NCBI GenBank assembly: GCA_035252155.1
Contig: DATFDL010000097.1
Coordinates: 1 to 8,960 of the forward strand
Direction of reading: 5' to 3'
Length of the DNA: 8,960 bases
Source of the DNA: JAICLL01 sp035252155
Lineage (GTDB): Bacteria > Planctomycetota > Planctomycetia > Pirellulales > JAICIG01
Shown: piece after piece, positions 1 through 5,756 of the stretch
Layout of the letters: every line of letters begins with the position of its first letter
Numbering within the stretch: position 1 is the stretch's first letter
Translations under genes and position numbers: made by a program
Notes under the pieces: model-generated
Told to the model about the DNA's origin: nothing
Seen by the model: the letters and a program-made list of their open reading frames with translations, nothing else
The model's database searches: none

Positions 1-1045
1 TGAACCAAGGGGCGAAGAGCAACAGTGCATAGGCCAGCACGGTCGTGCCGCCGATGCCTAGCGTCAAGGCCACCGGCAAATAAAGCTGAATCGCCTCTGC
101 CCGCCGCACCGCGCGTTGCCGGTAGCTGACGGCGGCGTGCCGCAGCGCCGGAACCAACGGGCCGCGCTCTTGGCCGGTGGCGATCAGCCAGCCCAGTAGC
201 GGCGGAAATCGCCGGGCATGGCTGAGGCATTGCGACGGCGTTTCGCCGCGCTCGACCGCCGCGGCCAGCGACTGGGCATCGGCCACCATCGGCGGGCTGC
301 CGCTCGCCGCGGCCGCCAATCGCAATCCTTCGGCCAGCGGAGCTTCTTGTTCGACCAGCAGTGCCAGCACTTCGGCAAATGTGGCCGCCTGGCACGAACC
401 GAAGAGACCGCCAGCGCCGGGAATCCATCCCAGCCAGCGGCCGGCGCGATCGCCGTCAAGCGTCAATGCCCGCCGCGACATCCGCCACCACACGCCAAAT
501 GCCATGAGCACGACCAGCGGGCCGATCGGTCCCCAATAAACGGCGCTCGATCCGGCCTGGGCGATCCAGGTCATCCACCGTGCCGAAGGGGCGTGGAAAT
601 CGTGATATGACGGCGCGACAGCCGGGGCAAAGTAGATCACAAACCCGATCAGTAGCAGCCAGGCCACCAGAAAAACGATGATCGGATAGATCAGCGCGGC
701 ACCGGCGATCGCGCGCATTTCGGCCACGCGTCGGGCCGCGGTCGTTAGTCCTTCGAGCGCGACCGCCAGCCGGCCCGACCTACGCCCGGCCGCGATAATG
801 GCCAGGTAGAGCCGCGGAAACTCGGTCTGCCGCGCCTCCATCGCCTGATAGAGCGTCTGGCCTTGAGCCATGCTTTCGGCGAGTCGCATGGACAGCCGGC
901 CCAGCCGGCCCGGCAGATCGCGGCCCAGGTCGAACAGGCCGCTTTCCAACGGAACGCCGGCGCGCACCAGCGCGGCGATCTCGTCGTTCAGCGCCAGCAG
1001 CTCGTCGAGGCTGAGCGCTGTGCCGCGATCGGGCCAGACTTGCAC
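1..1045 (-). CDS. gspF: Type II secretion / type IV pilus inner-membrane platform protein, GspF/PilC family (3' end outside window)
   Basis: The frame is open from a GTG at 1045 to the window edge, giving 348 residues and no stop. The sequence shows the two repeated T2SSF domains of this family. The first covers about residues 14-138 (L-x-AL-x-x-EIAALVRAGVPLESGL, then I-I-A-AGRRSGRL). The second covers about 218-346 (F-AEVLALLVEQEAPLAEGL, then IATGQERGPL). Hydrophobic segments lie near 118-140, 173-188 and 320-346, matching the usual three membrane spans. GspF/PilC is the polytopic platform that couples the assembly ATPase to pseudopilin polymerisation; family members are about 400 residues, so only a short C-terminal piece should be missing. 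The GTG start is chosen because GGAG lies 9 nt upstream and no in-frame ATG precedes it. It lies downstream of the GspE-like gene on the same strand, its expected partner. Which substrate or pilus it serves is not visible here. Confidence 0.9.
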   Translation of the reverse strand, partial: MQVWPDRGTALSLDELLALNDEIAALVRAGVPLESGLFDLGRDLPGRLGRLSMRLAESMAQGQTLYQAMEARQTEFPRLYLAIIAAGRRSGRLAVALEGLTTAARRVAEMRAIAGAALIYPIIVFLVAWLLLIGFVIYFAPAVAPSYHDFHAPSARWMTWIAQAGSSAVYWGPIGPLVVLMAFGVWWRMSRRALTLDGDRAGRWLGWIPGAGGLFGSCQAATFAEVLALLVEQEAPLAEGLRLAAAASGSPPMVADAQSLAAAVERGETPSQCLSHARRFPPLLGWLIATGQERGPLVPALRHAAVSYRQRAVRRAEAIQLYLPVALTLGIGGTTVLAYALLLFAPWF

Positions 1046-1054
1046 GCGAGAAGA

Positions 1055-1058
1055 CTCC
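1055..1058 (-). promoter_or_regulatory. Ribosome binding site of gspF
   Basis: GGAG on the minus strand, 9 nt before the GTG at 1045. It decides the start, because no ATG in this frame is available near the beginning of the conserved GspF sequence. Confidence 0.6.
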
Positions 1059-1128
1059 GCCGTTGGGACTGATGAGAAAAAGATGAGTGGTTCCGATTGG
1101 CTTGAGTATACACTGCCAGGCCGCACGA

Positions 1129-1170
1129 TGGGACGAGCCGAAGGTTGGGACGAGCTTACGAGTCCCACCA
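1129..1170. repeat. Short palindromic intergenic repeat between gspE and gspF
   Basis: The decamer TGGGACGAGC occurs twice (1129-1138 and 1146-1155). The second copy begins TGGGAC, which is complemented by GTCCCA at 1162-1167, so a small stem-loop can form. The segment lies in the leader between gspE and gspF and encodes nothing recognisable. It could be a degenerate interspersed palindrome. Copies elsewhere in the genome would be needed to call it a family. Confidence 0.4.
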
Positions 1171-1206
1171 TAGGCATCGAGTTAAGAGGGCAACTACCCA
1201 GTGGCT

Positions 1207-1296
1207 CTGTAGGGAACGGACTCCGTGCCGTTCCGTGAGGGGCGAGTCAACGTCGAATCGCAGTTCACGGAACGCCACGGAGGGCGTTCCCTACAG
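1207..1296. repeat. Inverted-repeat element with self-complementary arms
   Basis: Two 32-nt arms, 1207-1238 and 1265-1296, are inverted copies of each other with 29 of 32 positions matching, separated by a 26-nt spacer. The core of each arm is itself a near-palindrome (GGAACG ... CGTTCC around a CTCCGTG centre), so it can fold as two small hairpins or one long one. The right arm ends 5 nt before the stop codon of gspE (TAA, plus-strand 1302-1304), so it lies just downstream of gspE in the transcript and ahead of gspF. No T-run follows, so it is not a typical intrinsic terminator. It has the look of a REP- or MITE-like interspersed element. Confidence 0.75.
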
Positions 1297-1301
1297 ACGT
1301 C

Positions 1302-2576
1302 TTACGCAAATCCCAACACGCGGCGGACCTCGGCGGGGCTGGTTAGGCCGGCCTCGACCGCTTCGCAGGCCCGGCGAATAAGTGGTGTCATGCCCGACTC
1401 GATGGCCAGTTGCTCCAGCCGCCCCAAATCGTCTCGCGCTAGGACGGCCCCGGCCAGGGCGTTGTGTTGCAGAGTCAGCATCTCGGCCAGGACGATCCGG
1501 CCCCGATAGCCGCTGCCGCTACACGCGGTGCAGCCTTTTGGCAGCCTCATCGAACCGACGGGCAGTCCCAGCCGAGCATCGGCGTTATCGGCCGGTTGCG
1601 AACATTCGCACAGCCGCCGCACCAACCGCTGCGAGACGATGGCCAGAATGCCGCTGCGCAGCAGATAGGGCGCGATGTCCATGTCCGAGAGCCGGCTGAT
1701 GGCGCCCGCGGCGCTGGGGGCGTGAAACGTGCTGAGCACCAGATGCCCGGTGAGCGAGGCTTGAAACACCGTTTCGGCGGTAGTGCGGTCGCGGATTTCG
1801 CCGACCATGATGACTTCGGGGTCTTGCCGCAGCAAAAACCGCAGCCCGGCCGCCAGATCGAAGCCGGCCGCGGCACTGACCTGCGACTGGGCCACGCCCG
1901 GCACGGCGACTTCGATCGGGTCTTCCAGCGAAGCCAGGCTGCGGCCGGCCTGCGACTGGGCGGCGATCTGCCGCAGGCAGGCATAGAGCGTGGTGGTCTT
2001 TCCGCTGCCGGCCGGACCGGTCACCAGGACGGCGCCCGACGTTTCGGCCAAGAGCCGGCGTAGCTCGGCAGTGATGTCTGGCCGCAGTCCGAGCGAATCG
2101 AGCGTATGATATTGTCCGCGGTCGGCGAACATTCGGACCACGGCTTTTTCGCCATAGAGCGTGGGAAAGGTGCTGACGCGCACCTCCATGCCGCCCTCGT
2201 CGGCGCGAATCCGCCCTTCTTGCGGCACGTCGGTGCGATAGGTGAGCAGGTTGGCCAATACTTTGAGCCGGGCCACGACGTTGGGCGAGATTTGCGCCGG
2301 CAGAGTTGCCAGGGGTTGCAGCACGCCATCGACGCGCCACCGCACATCAAGAGCGTCGGCCGCCGGTTGGAGGTGCAGATCGCTGGCCTGGGCCTGACGT
2401 GAGACCGCCAACAAGCGATCGACGGCGATCGTCGCGTATTGCGGATCGCGCGGGTCGAGCGCGGTAAGATCACTGCGAAGCTGTTCGGCGGATGAAATCA
2501 AGAGCAAAACCAGAAGGTGAACCAAATAAAAAACGAAAACAGGGCAACGAGCCCGATTGCCTCGTATCCGCGGCAT
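1302..2576 (-). CDS. gspE: Type II secretion / type IV pilus assembly ATPase, GspE/PilB family, compact form
   Basis: This 424-residue hexameric secretion ATPase powers pseudopilus or pilus assembly at the inner membrane. Visible motifs, in order: the N2 domain entry ASDLHLQP (about 64-71), Walker A GPAGSGKTTT (187-196), the Asp box LEDPIE (217-222), Walker B PEVIMVGEIRD (253-263) and the His box TGHLVLSTFHA (276-286). A cysteine cluster has C323/C325 and C349/C352, followed by GSGYRGR. The first cysteine pair is C-x-C rather than the common C-x-x-C. The usual N-terminal N1/MshEN domain is absent, so the protein is about 100-150 residues shorter than classical GspE. The start is doubtful: residues 12-28 are strongly hydrophobic, odd for a cytoplasmic ATPase, and no good ribosome site precedes the ATG at 2576. 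A TTG around residue 26 could be the true start. It is transcribed toward gspF. Confidence 0.9.
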   Translation of the reverse strand: MPRIRGNRARCPVFVFYLVHLLVLLLISSAEQLRSDLTALDPRDPQYATIAVDRLLAVSRQAQASDLHLQPAADALDVRWRVDGVLQPLATLPAQISPNVVARLKVLANLLTYRTDVPQEGRIRADEGGMEVRVSTFPTLYGEKAVVRMFADRGQYHTLDSLGLRPDITAELRRLLAETSGAVLVTGPAGSGKTTTLYACLRQIAAQSQAGRSLASLEDPIEVAVPGVAQSQVSAAAGFDLAAGLRFLLRQDPEVIMVGEIRDRTTAETVFQASLTGHLVLSTFHAPSAAGAISRLSDMDIAPYLLRSGILAIVSQRLVRRLCECSQPADNADARLGLPVGSMRLPKGCTACSGSGYRGRIVLAEMLTLQHNALAGAVLARDDLGRLEQLAIESGMTPLIRRACEAVEAGLTSPAEVRRVLGFA

Positions 2577-2759
2577 TTCACGGCCACGACTGATTGTTTG
2601 ATTAGCTCATTCTCGTCTGGCCATCGCCGTCGAGCAAGCATGGGGAGCCCAAACTGCTTTTGACACTCACCAGGGTTGCACAGACGACCTAGGAAGGTCA
2701 TCCTACGAGCCAATGCCGATCTTTATCTCCTCGCACGCGGCCCTGGCCCCTGAACCCTC

Positions 2760-3401
2760 ATGGCGACCCCTGATGACACGCTGCCCGCGGCATTGATCCG
2801 GCATGGCATCGAGCTTACGCCGGAACAAATCGCGGCGCTGGATCGTTACTGCCGGCTGTTGTGGGACTGGAACGAAAAGCTCAACCTGACGCGGCATACC
2901 GATTATGAAAAGTTTGTCACTCGCGACGTGGTCGATTCACAGGCCATCGCCCGAAACCTGGAAACCGGCGAGCGAGTGCTCGACGTGGGCACCGGCGGCG
3001 GAGTGCCGGGCATCGTGTTGGCGGTGTTGCGTGATGACCTCCATGTCACGTTGAGCGAGTCGGTCGCCAAAAAAGCCCGCGTGGTCGAGCAAATCGTGCA
3101 CGAGCTCGGCCTACCTCTGGCGGTCTACCACCGCCGGGCCGAGGATCTGCTGGCGGAAGAGCCGTTCGACACGCTTGTGGCCCGTGCGGTAGCGCCGCTG
3201 ACCAAGCTGCTCACCTGGCTCGAGCCGCACTGGGGTTCGTTCGATCGCCTGCTGGCGATCAAGGGACCGCAGTGGGTCGGCGAGCGGCAAGAAGCCCGCG
3301 AGCGAGGTCTCTTGCACCCGTTGCAATTGCGCAAACTCGAAACATGGCCGCTACCAGGCACAGAGTCGGAGAGCGTGCTCCTGGAGATCCGCGCGAAATA
3401 A
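2760..3401 (+). CDS. rsmG: 16S rRNA (guanine527-N7)-methyltransferase RsmG (GidB)
   Basis: This is a 213-residue protein, close to the family's roughly 207. RsmG makes m7G at position 527 of 16S rRNA (E. coli numbering) using S-adenosylmethionine. Recognisable parts are the N-terminal WNEKLNLTRHTD segment (37-48), the SAM-binding loop LDVGTGGGVPG (74-84), the following acidic/KKARVVEQ strand-helix (about 99-111), ARAVAPL (141-147) and AIKG (166-169). Together these are diagnostic of the family. The gene stands alone rather than in the frequent rsmG-parA-parB arrangement and is divergent from gspE. No Shine-Dalgarno sequence precedes the ATG. Instead a single TGAACCC heptamer (2751-2757), the same unit that forms the arrays at 5583-5736 and 6822-6979, ends 2 nt before it. 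Loss of RsmG is known in other bacteria to give low-level streptomycin resistance. Confidence 0.95.
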   Translation: MATPDDTLPAALIRHGIELTPEQIAALDRYCRLLWDWNEKLNLTRHTDYEKFVTRDVVDSQAIARNLETGERVLDVGTGGGVPGIVLAVLRDDLHVTLSESVAKKARVVEQIVHELGLPLAVYHRRAEDLLAEEPFDTLVARAVAPLTKLLTWLEPHWGSFDRLLAIKGPQWVGERQEARERGLLHPLQLRKLETWPLPGTESESVLLEIRAK

Positions 3402-3407
3402 TGCGGA

Positions 3408-3545
3408 GGAAGGCAAAAAAATGGAGGGCAAAAAAATAAGATGTGGAAGATGGAGGCAAGCCGCGCTGCGCGGTGGTTGCGCTCGTTGTCTCTCCTTATC
3501 TCCGTTTCTTATCTTTTTGCCCGCCATCTTTTTGCCTTTCCTTCC
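3408..3545. repeat. A-rich long inverted-repeat element downstream of rsmG
   Basis: The left arm (3408-3440) and right arm (3508-3545) are inverted copies. Over the inner 30 nt only three positions differ, and the right arm carries about 5 extra bases near its outer end. Each arm is built from two tandem units of the form GGC-A7-T-GG. The 67-nt centre includes a small perfect hairpin, CCGCG-CTG-CGCGG (3461-3473). The left arm begins 7 nt after the rsmG stop. Transcription of either strand would give a hairpin flanked by A/U runs. On the plus strand the descending arm contains T5 stretches, so it might help end rsmG transcription, but the long spacer is unlike an ordinary terminator. A MITE-like element is the simplest reading. 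Confidence 0.7.
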
Positions 3546-3567
3546 GGGTGCATACCGGGCCGCCGCC

Positions 3568-3576
3568 TGCTATCAT
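3568..3576 (+). promoter_or_regulatory. Possible extended -10 element for the DUF3467 gene
   Basis: TGCTATCAT matches an extended -10 (TGn followed by a TATAAT-like hexamer) about 57 nt before the ATG at 3633, in the only gene-free stretch ahead of it. No convincing -35 hexamer is found at 16-18 nt upstream. This is a motif match only. Confidence 0.25.
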
Positions 3577-3622
3577 AAGTCGTTGGCATCGCTTGCCGCT
3601 GAGCAAGACCGAACAACCGCGT

Positions 3623-3626
3623 GGAG
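3623..3626 (+). promoter_or_regulatory. Ribosome binding site choosing the ATG at 3633
   Basis: GGAG lies 6 nt before the ATG at 3633. It overlaps the in-frame GTG at 3621, so the GTG is unlikely to be the start. Confidence 0.55.
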
Positions 3627-3632
3627 CGTCGC

Positions 3633-4235
3633 ATGAGCCAAGGTGAAGAGCAAGATCCGAATGAGCAACCGCCGGGCCAGCCGGGGGCGATCAACGAGCA
3701 AGTGCAGCACTCGTCGGTCAGCGCGCGGGTGCCGACGCACGTGGGCCGCGGCGTCTTTACCACCGGCGCGGTGGTCTTCGACGGCATGCACGAGTTTGTG
3801 CTCGACTTTCTGGTGCGACTCGGTTCGCCGCATTCCGTCGCCGCCCGCGTGGTGATGCCGCACCACGTCTTTGCCCAATACATCGCCGCCCTGCGCGACA
3901 ACCTCAGCAAGTACGAACAACGCTTCGGGCCGCCACCGCCGTTGCCCGTGCCCCCGGCCGGACAAAGCCGCGGCAGCATCTCCGAGCTTTACGACCAACT
4001 CAAGCTGCCCGACGAGCTGCTCAGCGGCGTCTATGCCAACGCGGTGATGATCGGCCACACGCCGTCGGAGTTTTGGTTCGATTTCATCACCACGTTTTAT
4101 CCGCGTTCGAGCGTCTCGTGCCGGGTGTTTTTGGCGGCCCAGCAAATTCCCGGCCTGCTCGACACCTTGAACACGGCCTATCAAAAGCACCGGCAGAAAG
4201 AATCGGGCGGCCCGCCGCCGAGCGGAGCGAACTAA
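3633..4235 (+). CDS. Protein of unknown function with two DUF3467-like halves
   Basis: This 200-residue protein has no signal peptide or membrane segment. The first about 35 residues are polar and rich in Q, E and P, probably disordered. Two similar halves follow. Residues about 39-97 contain GVFTTGAVVF, then HEFVLDF (53-59), ARVVMPHHVF and LSKYEQRFG. Residues about 132-188 contain GVYANAVMIGHTPSEFWFDF, then CRVFLAAQQI and LNTAYQKH. This is the DUF3467 pattern: a GVYAN-like strand, an EF-x-x-DF motif, an RV(V/F) strand, then an amphipathic helix ending in a (K)YE-like motif. The halves are joined by a proline-rich linker (99-110). Bacterial DUF3467 proteins usually carry one such unit of roughly 90-110 residues, so this looks like an internal duplication, with the second half diverged. 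The biochemical role of DUF3467 is unknown to me, and the neighbours (rsmG, a convergent toxin gene) do not suggest one. Confidence 0.75.
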   Translation: MSQGEEQDPNEQPPGQPGAINEQVQHSSVSARVPTHVGRGVFTTGAVVFDGMHEFVLDFLVRLGSPHSVAARVVMPHHVFAQYIAALRDNLSKYEQRFGPPPPLPVPPAGQSRGSISELYDQLKLPDELLSGVYANAVMIGHTPSEFWFDFITTFYPRSSVSCRVFLAAQQIPGLLDTLNTAYQKHRQKESGGPPPSGAN

Positions 4236-4268
4236 AGCGCCGCTGCGGACGCCGCGGCCAAACGTGCT

Positions 4269-4550
4269 TCAATATACCTGATCGTGTGTGCCCAGAGCGA
4301 GCAACAAAATGGCCTCGGCCCCCTCATGCTGAATGAATTCAAAGACGACGCGCAGGTCGTAGCCTATGCTGCAAGCCCAGCAACCCGCGAGCGGACCACG
4401 TAATTTGTGGGTCCGCAGTAACGGATGCGTCGCGTCAGCCGACAACTGCTCGAATGCCGCTTCAATCGCCGCCGCCGCTGCGGAGTGTGATTTTAACCAA
4501 TTCTTCAAATCACGCGCGAACGCCGGCGAGCGCAACAGCACGCGCCTCAT
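4269..4550 (-). CDS. Type II toxin, YafQ/RelE-family mRNA interferase
   Basis: This 93-residue protein starts at the ATG at 4550, which overlaps the antitoxin stop codon. An upstream in-frame start at 4595 would add 15 residues inside the antitoxin gene and is less likely. The sequence has the small RelE/ParE-fold layout: an N-terminal strand (RRVLLRSPAF), two helices, then KLRG-x-LAGCWACSIGYDLRVVF (49-70) and the C-terminal ALGTHDQVY (85-93). The ending G-T-H-D-x-V-Y and the upstream histidines (H42, H48), D65 and R67 correspond to residues important for catalysis in YafQ-type toxins. This correspondence is by motif position, not by alignment. Toxins of this class cut mRNA on the translating ribosome. 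The end of this gene is 33 bp from the convergent DUF3467 gene. The gene appears intact. Confidence 0.85.
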   Translation of the reverse strand: MRRVLLRSPAFARDLKNWLKSHSAAAAAIEAAFEQLSADATHPLLRTHKLRGPLAGCWACSIGYDLRVVFEFIQHEGAEAILLLALGTHDQVY

Positions 4551-4762
4551 GATTGCGCCTCGCGTACAAGTTCGGCCGCCGTTGCGGGACTGCATAGCCC
4601 GGCCGAGTACTCATGCCGCGCCTGGGCCACCGTCGCCGCCACACGTTCGCGCCCGCGTTCTGCCAAACGACGGCTTAAAACCGCGACCAGCTCCGCCTGC
4701 GCGTCCTCGTCGAGCTGTTCAGCGACTTCAAGAGCGTCGCCAAATCCGGCTTTCTGAATCAT
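4547..4762 (-). CDS. Antitoxin partner of the YafQ/RelE-like toxin
   Basis: This 71-residue, acidic N-terminal and predicted all-helical protein has the composition of small antitoxins (L-x-E-x-AQAELVAVLSRRLAERGRE in the middle, ATAAELVREAQS at the end). The assignment rests mainly on genetics: it precedes the toxin, and its TGA stop shares four bases with the toxin ATG (ATGA, 4547-4550), the translational coupling usual for type II modules. A clear GGAG sits 6 nt before its ATG. I see no recognisable ribbon-helix-helix or helix-turn-helix sequence. The N-terminal half may dimerise and bind DNA, and the C-terminal helix may wrap the toxin, as in related pairs. The family resembles short antitoxins seen next to YafQ-like toxins in cyanobacteria and planctomycetes. 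Confidence 0.75.
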   Translation of the reverse strand: MIQKAGFGDALEVAEQLDEDAQAELVAVLSRRLAERGRERVAATVAQARHEYSAGLCSPATAAELVREAQS

Positions 4763-4770
4763 GATCGTCT

Positions 4771-4790
4771 CCTAAAATCACCTAAAAACA
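4771..4790 (-). promoter_or_regulatory. Tandem 10-bp direct repeat, possible toxin-antitoxin operator
   Basis: CCTAAAATCA and CCTAAAAACA lie head to tail (4771-4780 and 4781-4790), differing at one base and spaced one helical turn apart. They lie directly upstream of the antitoxin gene, and the first copy contributes two bases of its Shine-Dalgarno GGAG (4769-4772). They fall in the 71-bp divergent region shared with lutA. Type II modules usually repress their own promoter, so this is a reasonable operator candidate, unproven. Confidence 0.35.
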
Positions 4791-4833
4791 GGTTCACAAC
4801 TCCAAGACTACCAAGCAACCCAACTGTCGTGCA

Positions 4834-5550
4834 ATGCAACTCTCGCTGATGATCACCTGCCTGGGCGACGTGCTGCGGCCCAGCGCGGGCCAGGCCACCG
4901 TGCAATTGCTGCGGCGGCTCGGCCATGAAGTCGATTTTCCCAAGGCCCAGACCTGCTGCGGGCAGCCCTTCTACAACAGCGGCTTTGTCGATTACGCCCG
5001 GCAGCAGGCCAAGCACACTATTTCGGTCTTCGAGGGCGGGCGGACCGTCGTCACGCCGTCGGGCTCGTGCGCTGCGATGGTCAAGGTGGAATATCCGCAC
5101 ATCCTCGAGTCTGAACGCGTTTGGCACGAGCGGGCAACCGAGCTGGCGGCGCGCACCTTCGAGCTAAGCGACTTTTTGGTCAATCGCTTGGGAGTCTCGG
5201 ATGTCGGCGCCCGCTACGAGGGAAAGATCGCCTACCACTACGCCTGCCATCTGCGCGGGCTGCGGTTAGGCGGCGAGGCCGAGCGGTTGATCGAGCACGT
5301 CGCCGGCGCTACGCTGGTGCCGTTGCGGCACGCCGATCAGTGCTGTGGCTTCGGCGGCTCGTTTTCGGTTCGGTATTCCAACATTTCGACGGCGATGGTC
5401 GACGACAAAGTGAAGTGTCTGGCTGAAACCGGTGCCGACTGTCTCGTCTCGACCGACACCGGCTGTCTGATGAACATCGGCGGCCGGCTGAATCGCCTCG
5501 GCAGCCAGACCGAGGTGTTGCACCTAGCGGAACTCTTAGAGCGACGTTAG
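4834..5550 (+). CDS. lutA: LutA/YkgE-family cysteine-rich (CCG) lactate oxidation subunit
   Basis: The protein is 238 residues, the same length as B. subtilis LutA as I recall it. Two CCG (cysteine-rich, formerly DUF224) domains are visible. The first has C9, C41-C42 in TCCGQPFYNSG, and C79. The second has C138, C170-C171 in QCCGFGGSFS, and C211. This is the C-x(31)-CC-x(36-39)-C signature that binds iron-sulfur centres in LutA, GlcF, HdrB and related proteins. LutA works with LutB (an iron-sulfur, NAD-like-fold protein) and LutC to oxidise L-lactate to pyruvate in the cytoplasm. Neither partner is present in this window: the toxin-antitoxin pair lies upstream and repeats lie downstream. It may act with partners encoded elsewhere or in another oxidoreductase. 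The start aligns with family N-termini (M-x-x-SL-x-x-TCL), though no Shine-Dalgarno is visible. Confidence 0.88.
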   Translation: MQLSLMITCLGDVLRPSAGQATVQLLRRLGHEVDFPKAQTCCGQPFYNSGFVDYARQQAKHTISVFEGGRTVVTPSGSCAAMVKVEYPHILESERVWHERATELAARTFELSDFLVNRLGVSDVGARYEGKIAYHYACHLRGLRLGGEAERLIEHVAGATLVPLRHADQCCGFGGSFSVRYSNISTAMVDDKVKCLAETGADCLVSTDTGCLMNIGGRLNRLGSQTEVLHLAELLERR

Positions 5551-5553
5551 GGT

Positions 5554-5578
5554 CCACTGTAGCCGAAGGCTCGGGTGG
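5554..5578. repeat. Small bulged stem-loop just after lutA
   Basis: CCAC (5554-5557) pairs with GTGG (5575-5578), and CCGA (5563-5566) with TCGG (5571-5574) around an AGGC loop, with a 5-nt bulge on one side. It starts 4 nt after the lutA stop codon. No T-run follows, so at best it is a 3'-end stabilising structure. It could be part of an interspersed repeat, since the gspE-gspF spacer also contains AGCCGAAGG. Confidence 0.3.
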
Positions 5579-5582
5579 CGGA

Positions 5583-5736
5583 GGGTTCAGGGTTCAGGGT
5601 TCAGGGTTCAGAATTTTTGTGTGGGTGATTCGGTCGATGTAAACTTTAAGAGGTGCGATCGGCAACGATTCACGTCGGCGCATTGCCTTCAAGGGCTCTC
5701 TATGATGCTGAACCCTGAACCCTGAACTCTGAAACC
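5583..5736. repeat. Heptamer inverted-array element, copy 1
   Basis: There are four perfect tandem copies of GGGTTCA at 5583-5610. Four copies of the complementary heptamer lie at 5709-5736: TGAACCC twice, then the variants TGAACTC and TGAAACC. The arrays face each other across about 98 nt of unique sequence and can pair as a long stem. All four right-hand units keep their TGA (5709, 5716, 5723, 5730), which puts a stop in every plus-strand frame. The left array is followed by ATTTTTG, as in copy 2. The element fills the space between convergent lutA and the membrane-fusion gene. No integrase, target-site duplication or coding sequence is seen inside. Confidence 0.85.
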
Positions 5737-5756
5737 TCGGACGAACCAGCCCGGTC

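Noticed and set aside
1464..2063. A long plus-strand frame (199 residues) opposite gspE.
   Set aside because: It is antisense to a clear ATPase gene, low in complexity, and typical of GC-rich shadow frames.
2660..2688. TTGACA as a -35 box upstream of rsmG.
   Set aside because: No acceptable -10 hexamer lies 16-18 nt downstream, and planctomycete promoters are not reliably recognised this way.
2498..2713. A 71-residue minus-strand frame ending in a hydrophobic stretch, in the gspE-rsmG gap.
   Set aside because: It overlaps the gspE 5' end in another frame, its codon use is unlike its neighbours, and it has no ribosome site or family resemblance. The hydrophobicity comes from a T-rich stretch.
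5583..5736. Telomere-like repeat or CRISPR array.
   Set aside because: The TTCAGGG unit only superficially resembles eukaryotic telomere repeats. Copies are in direct contact, with no spacers, so it is not CRISPR.
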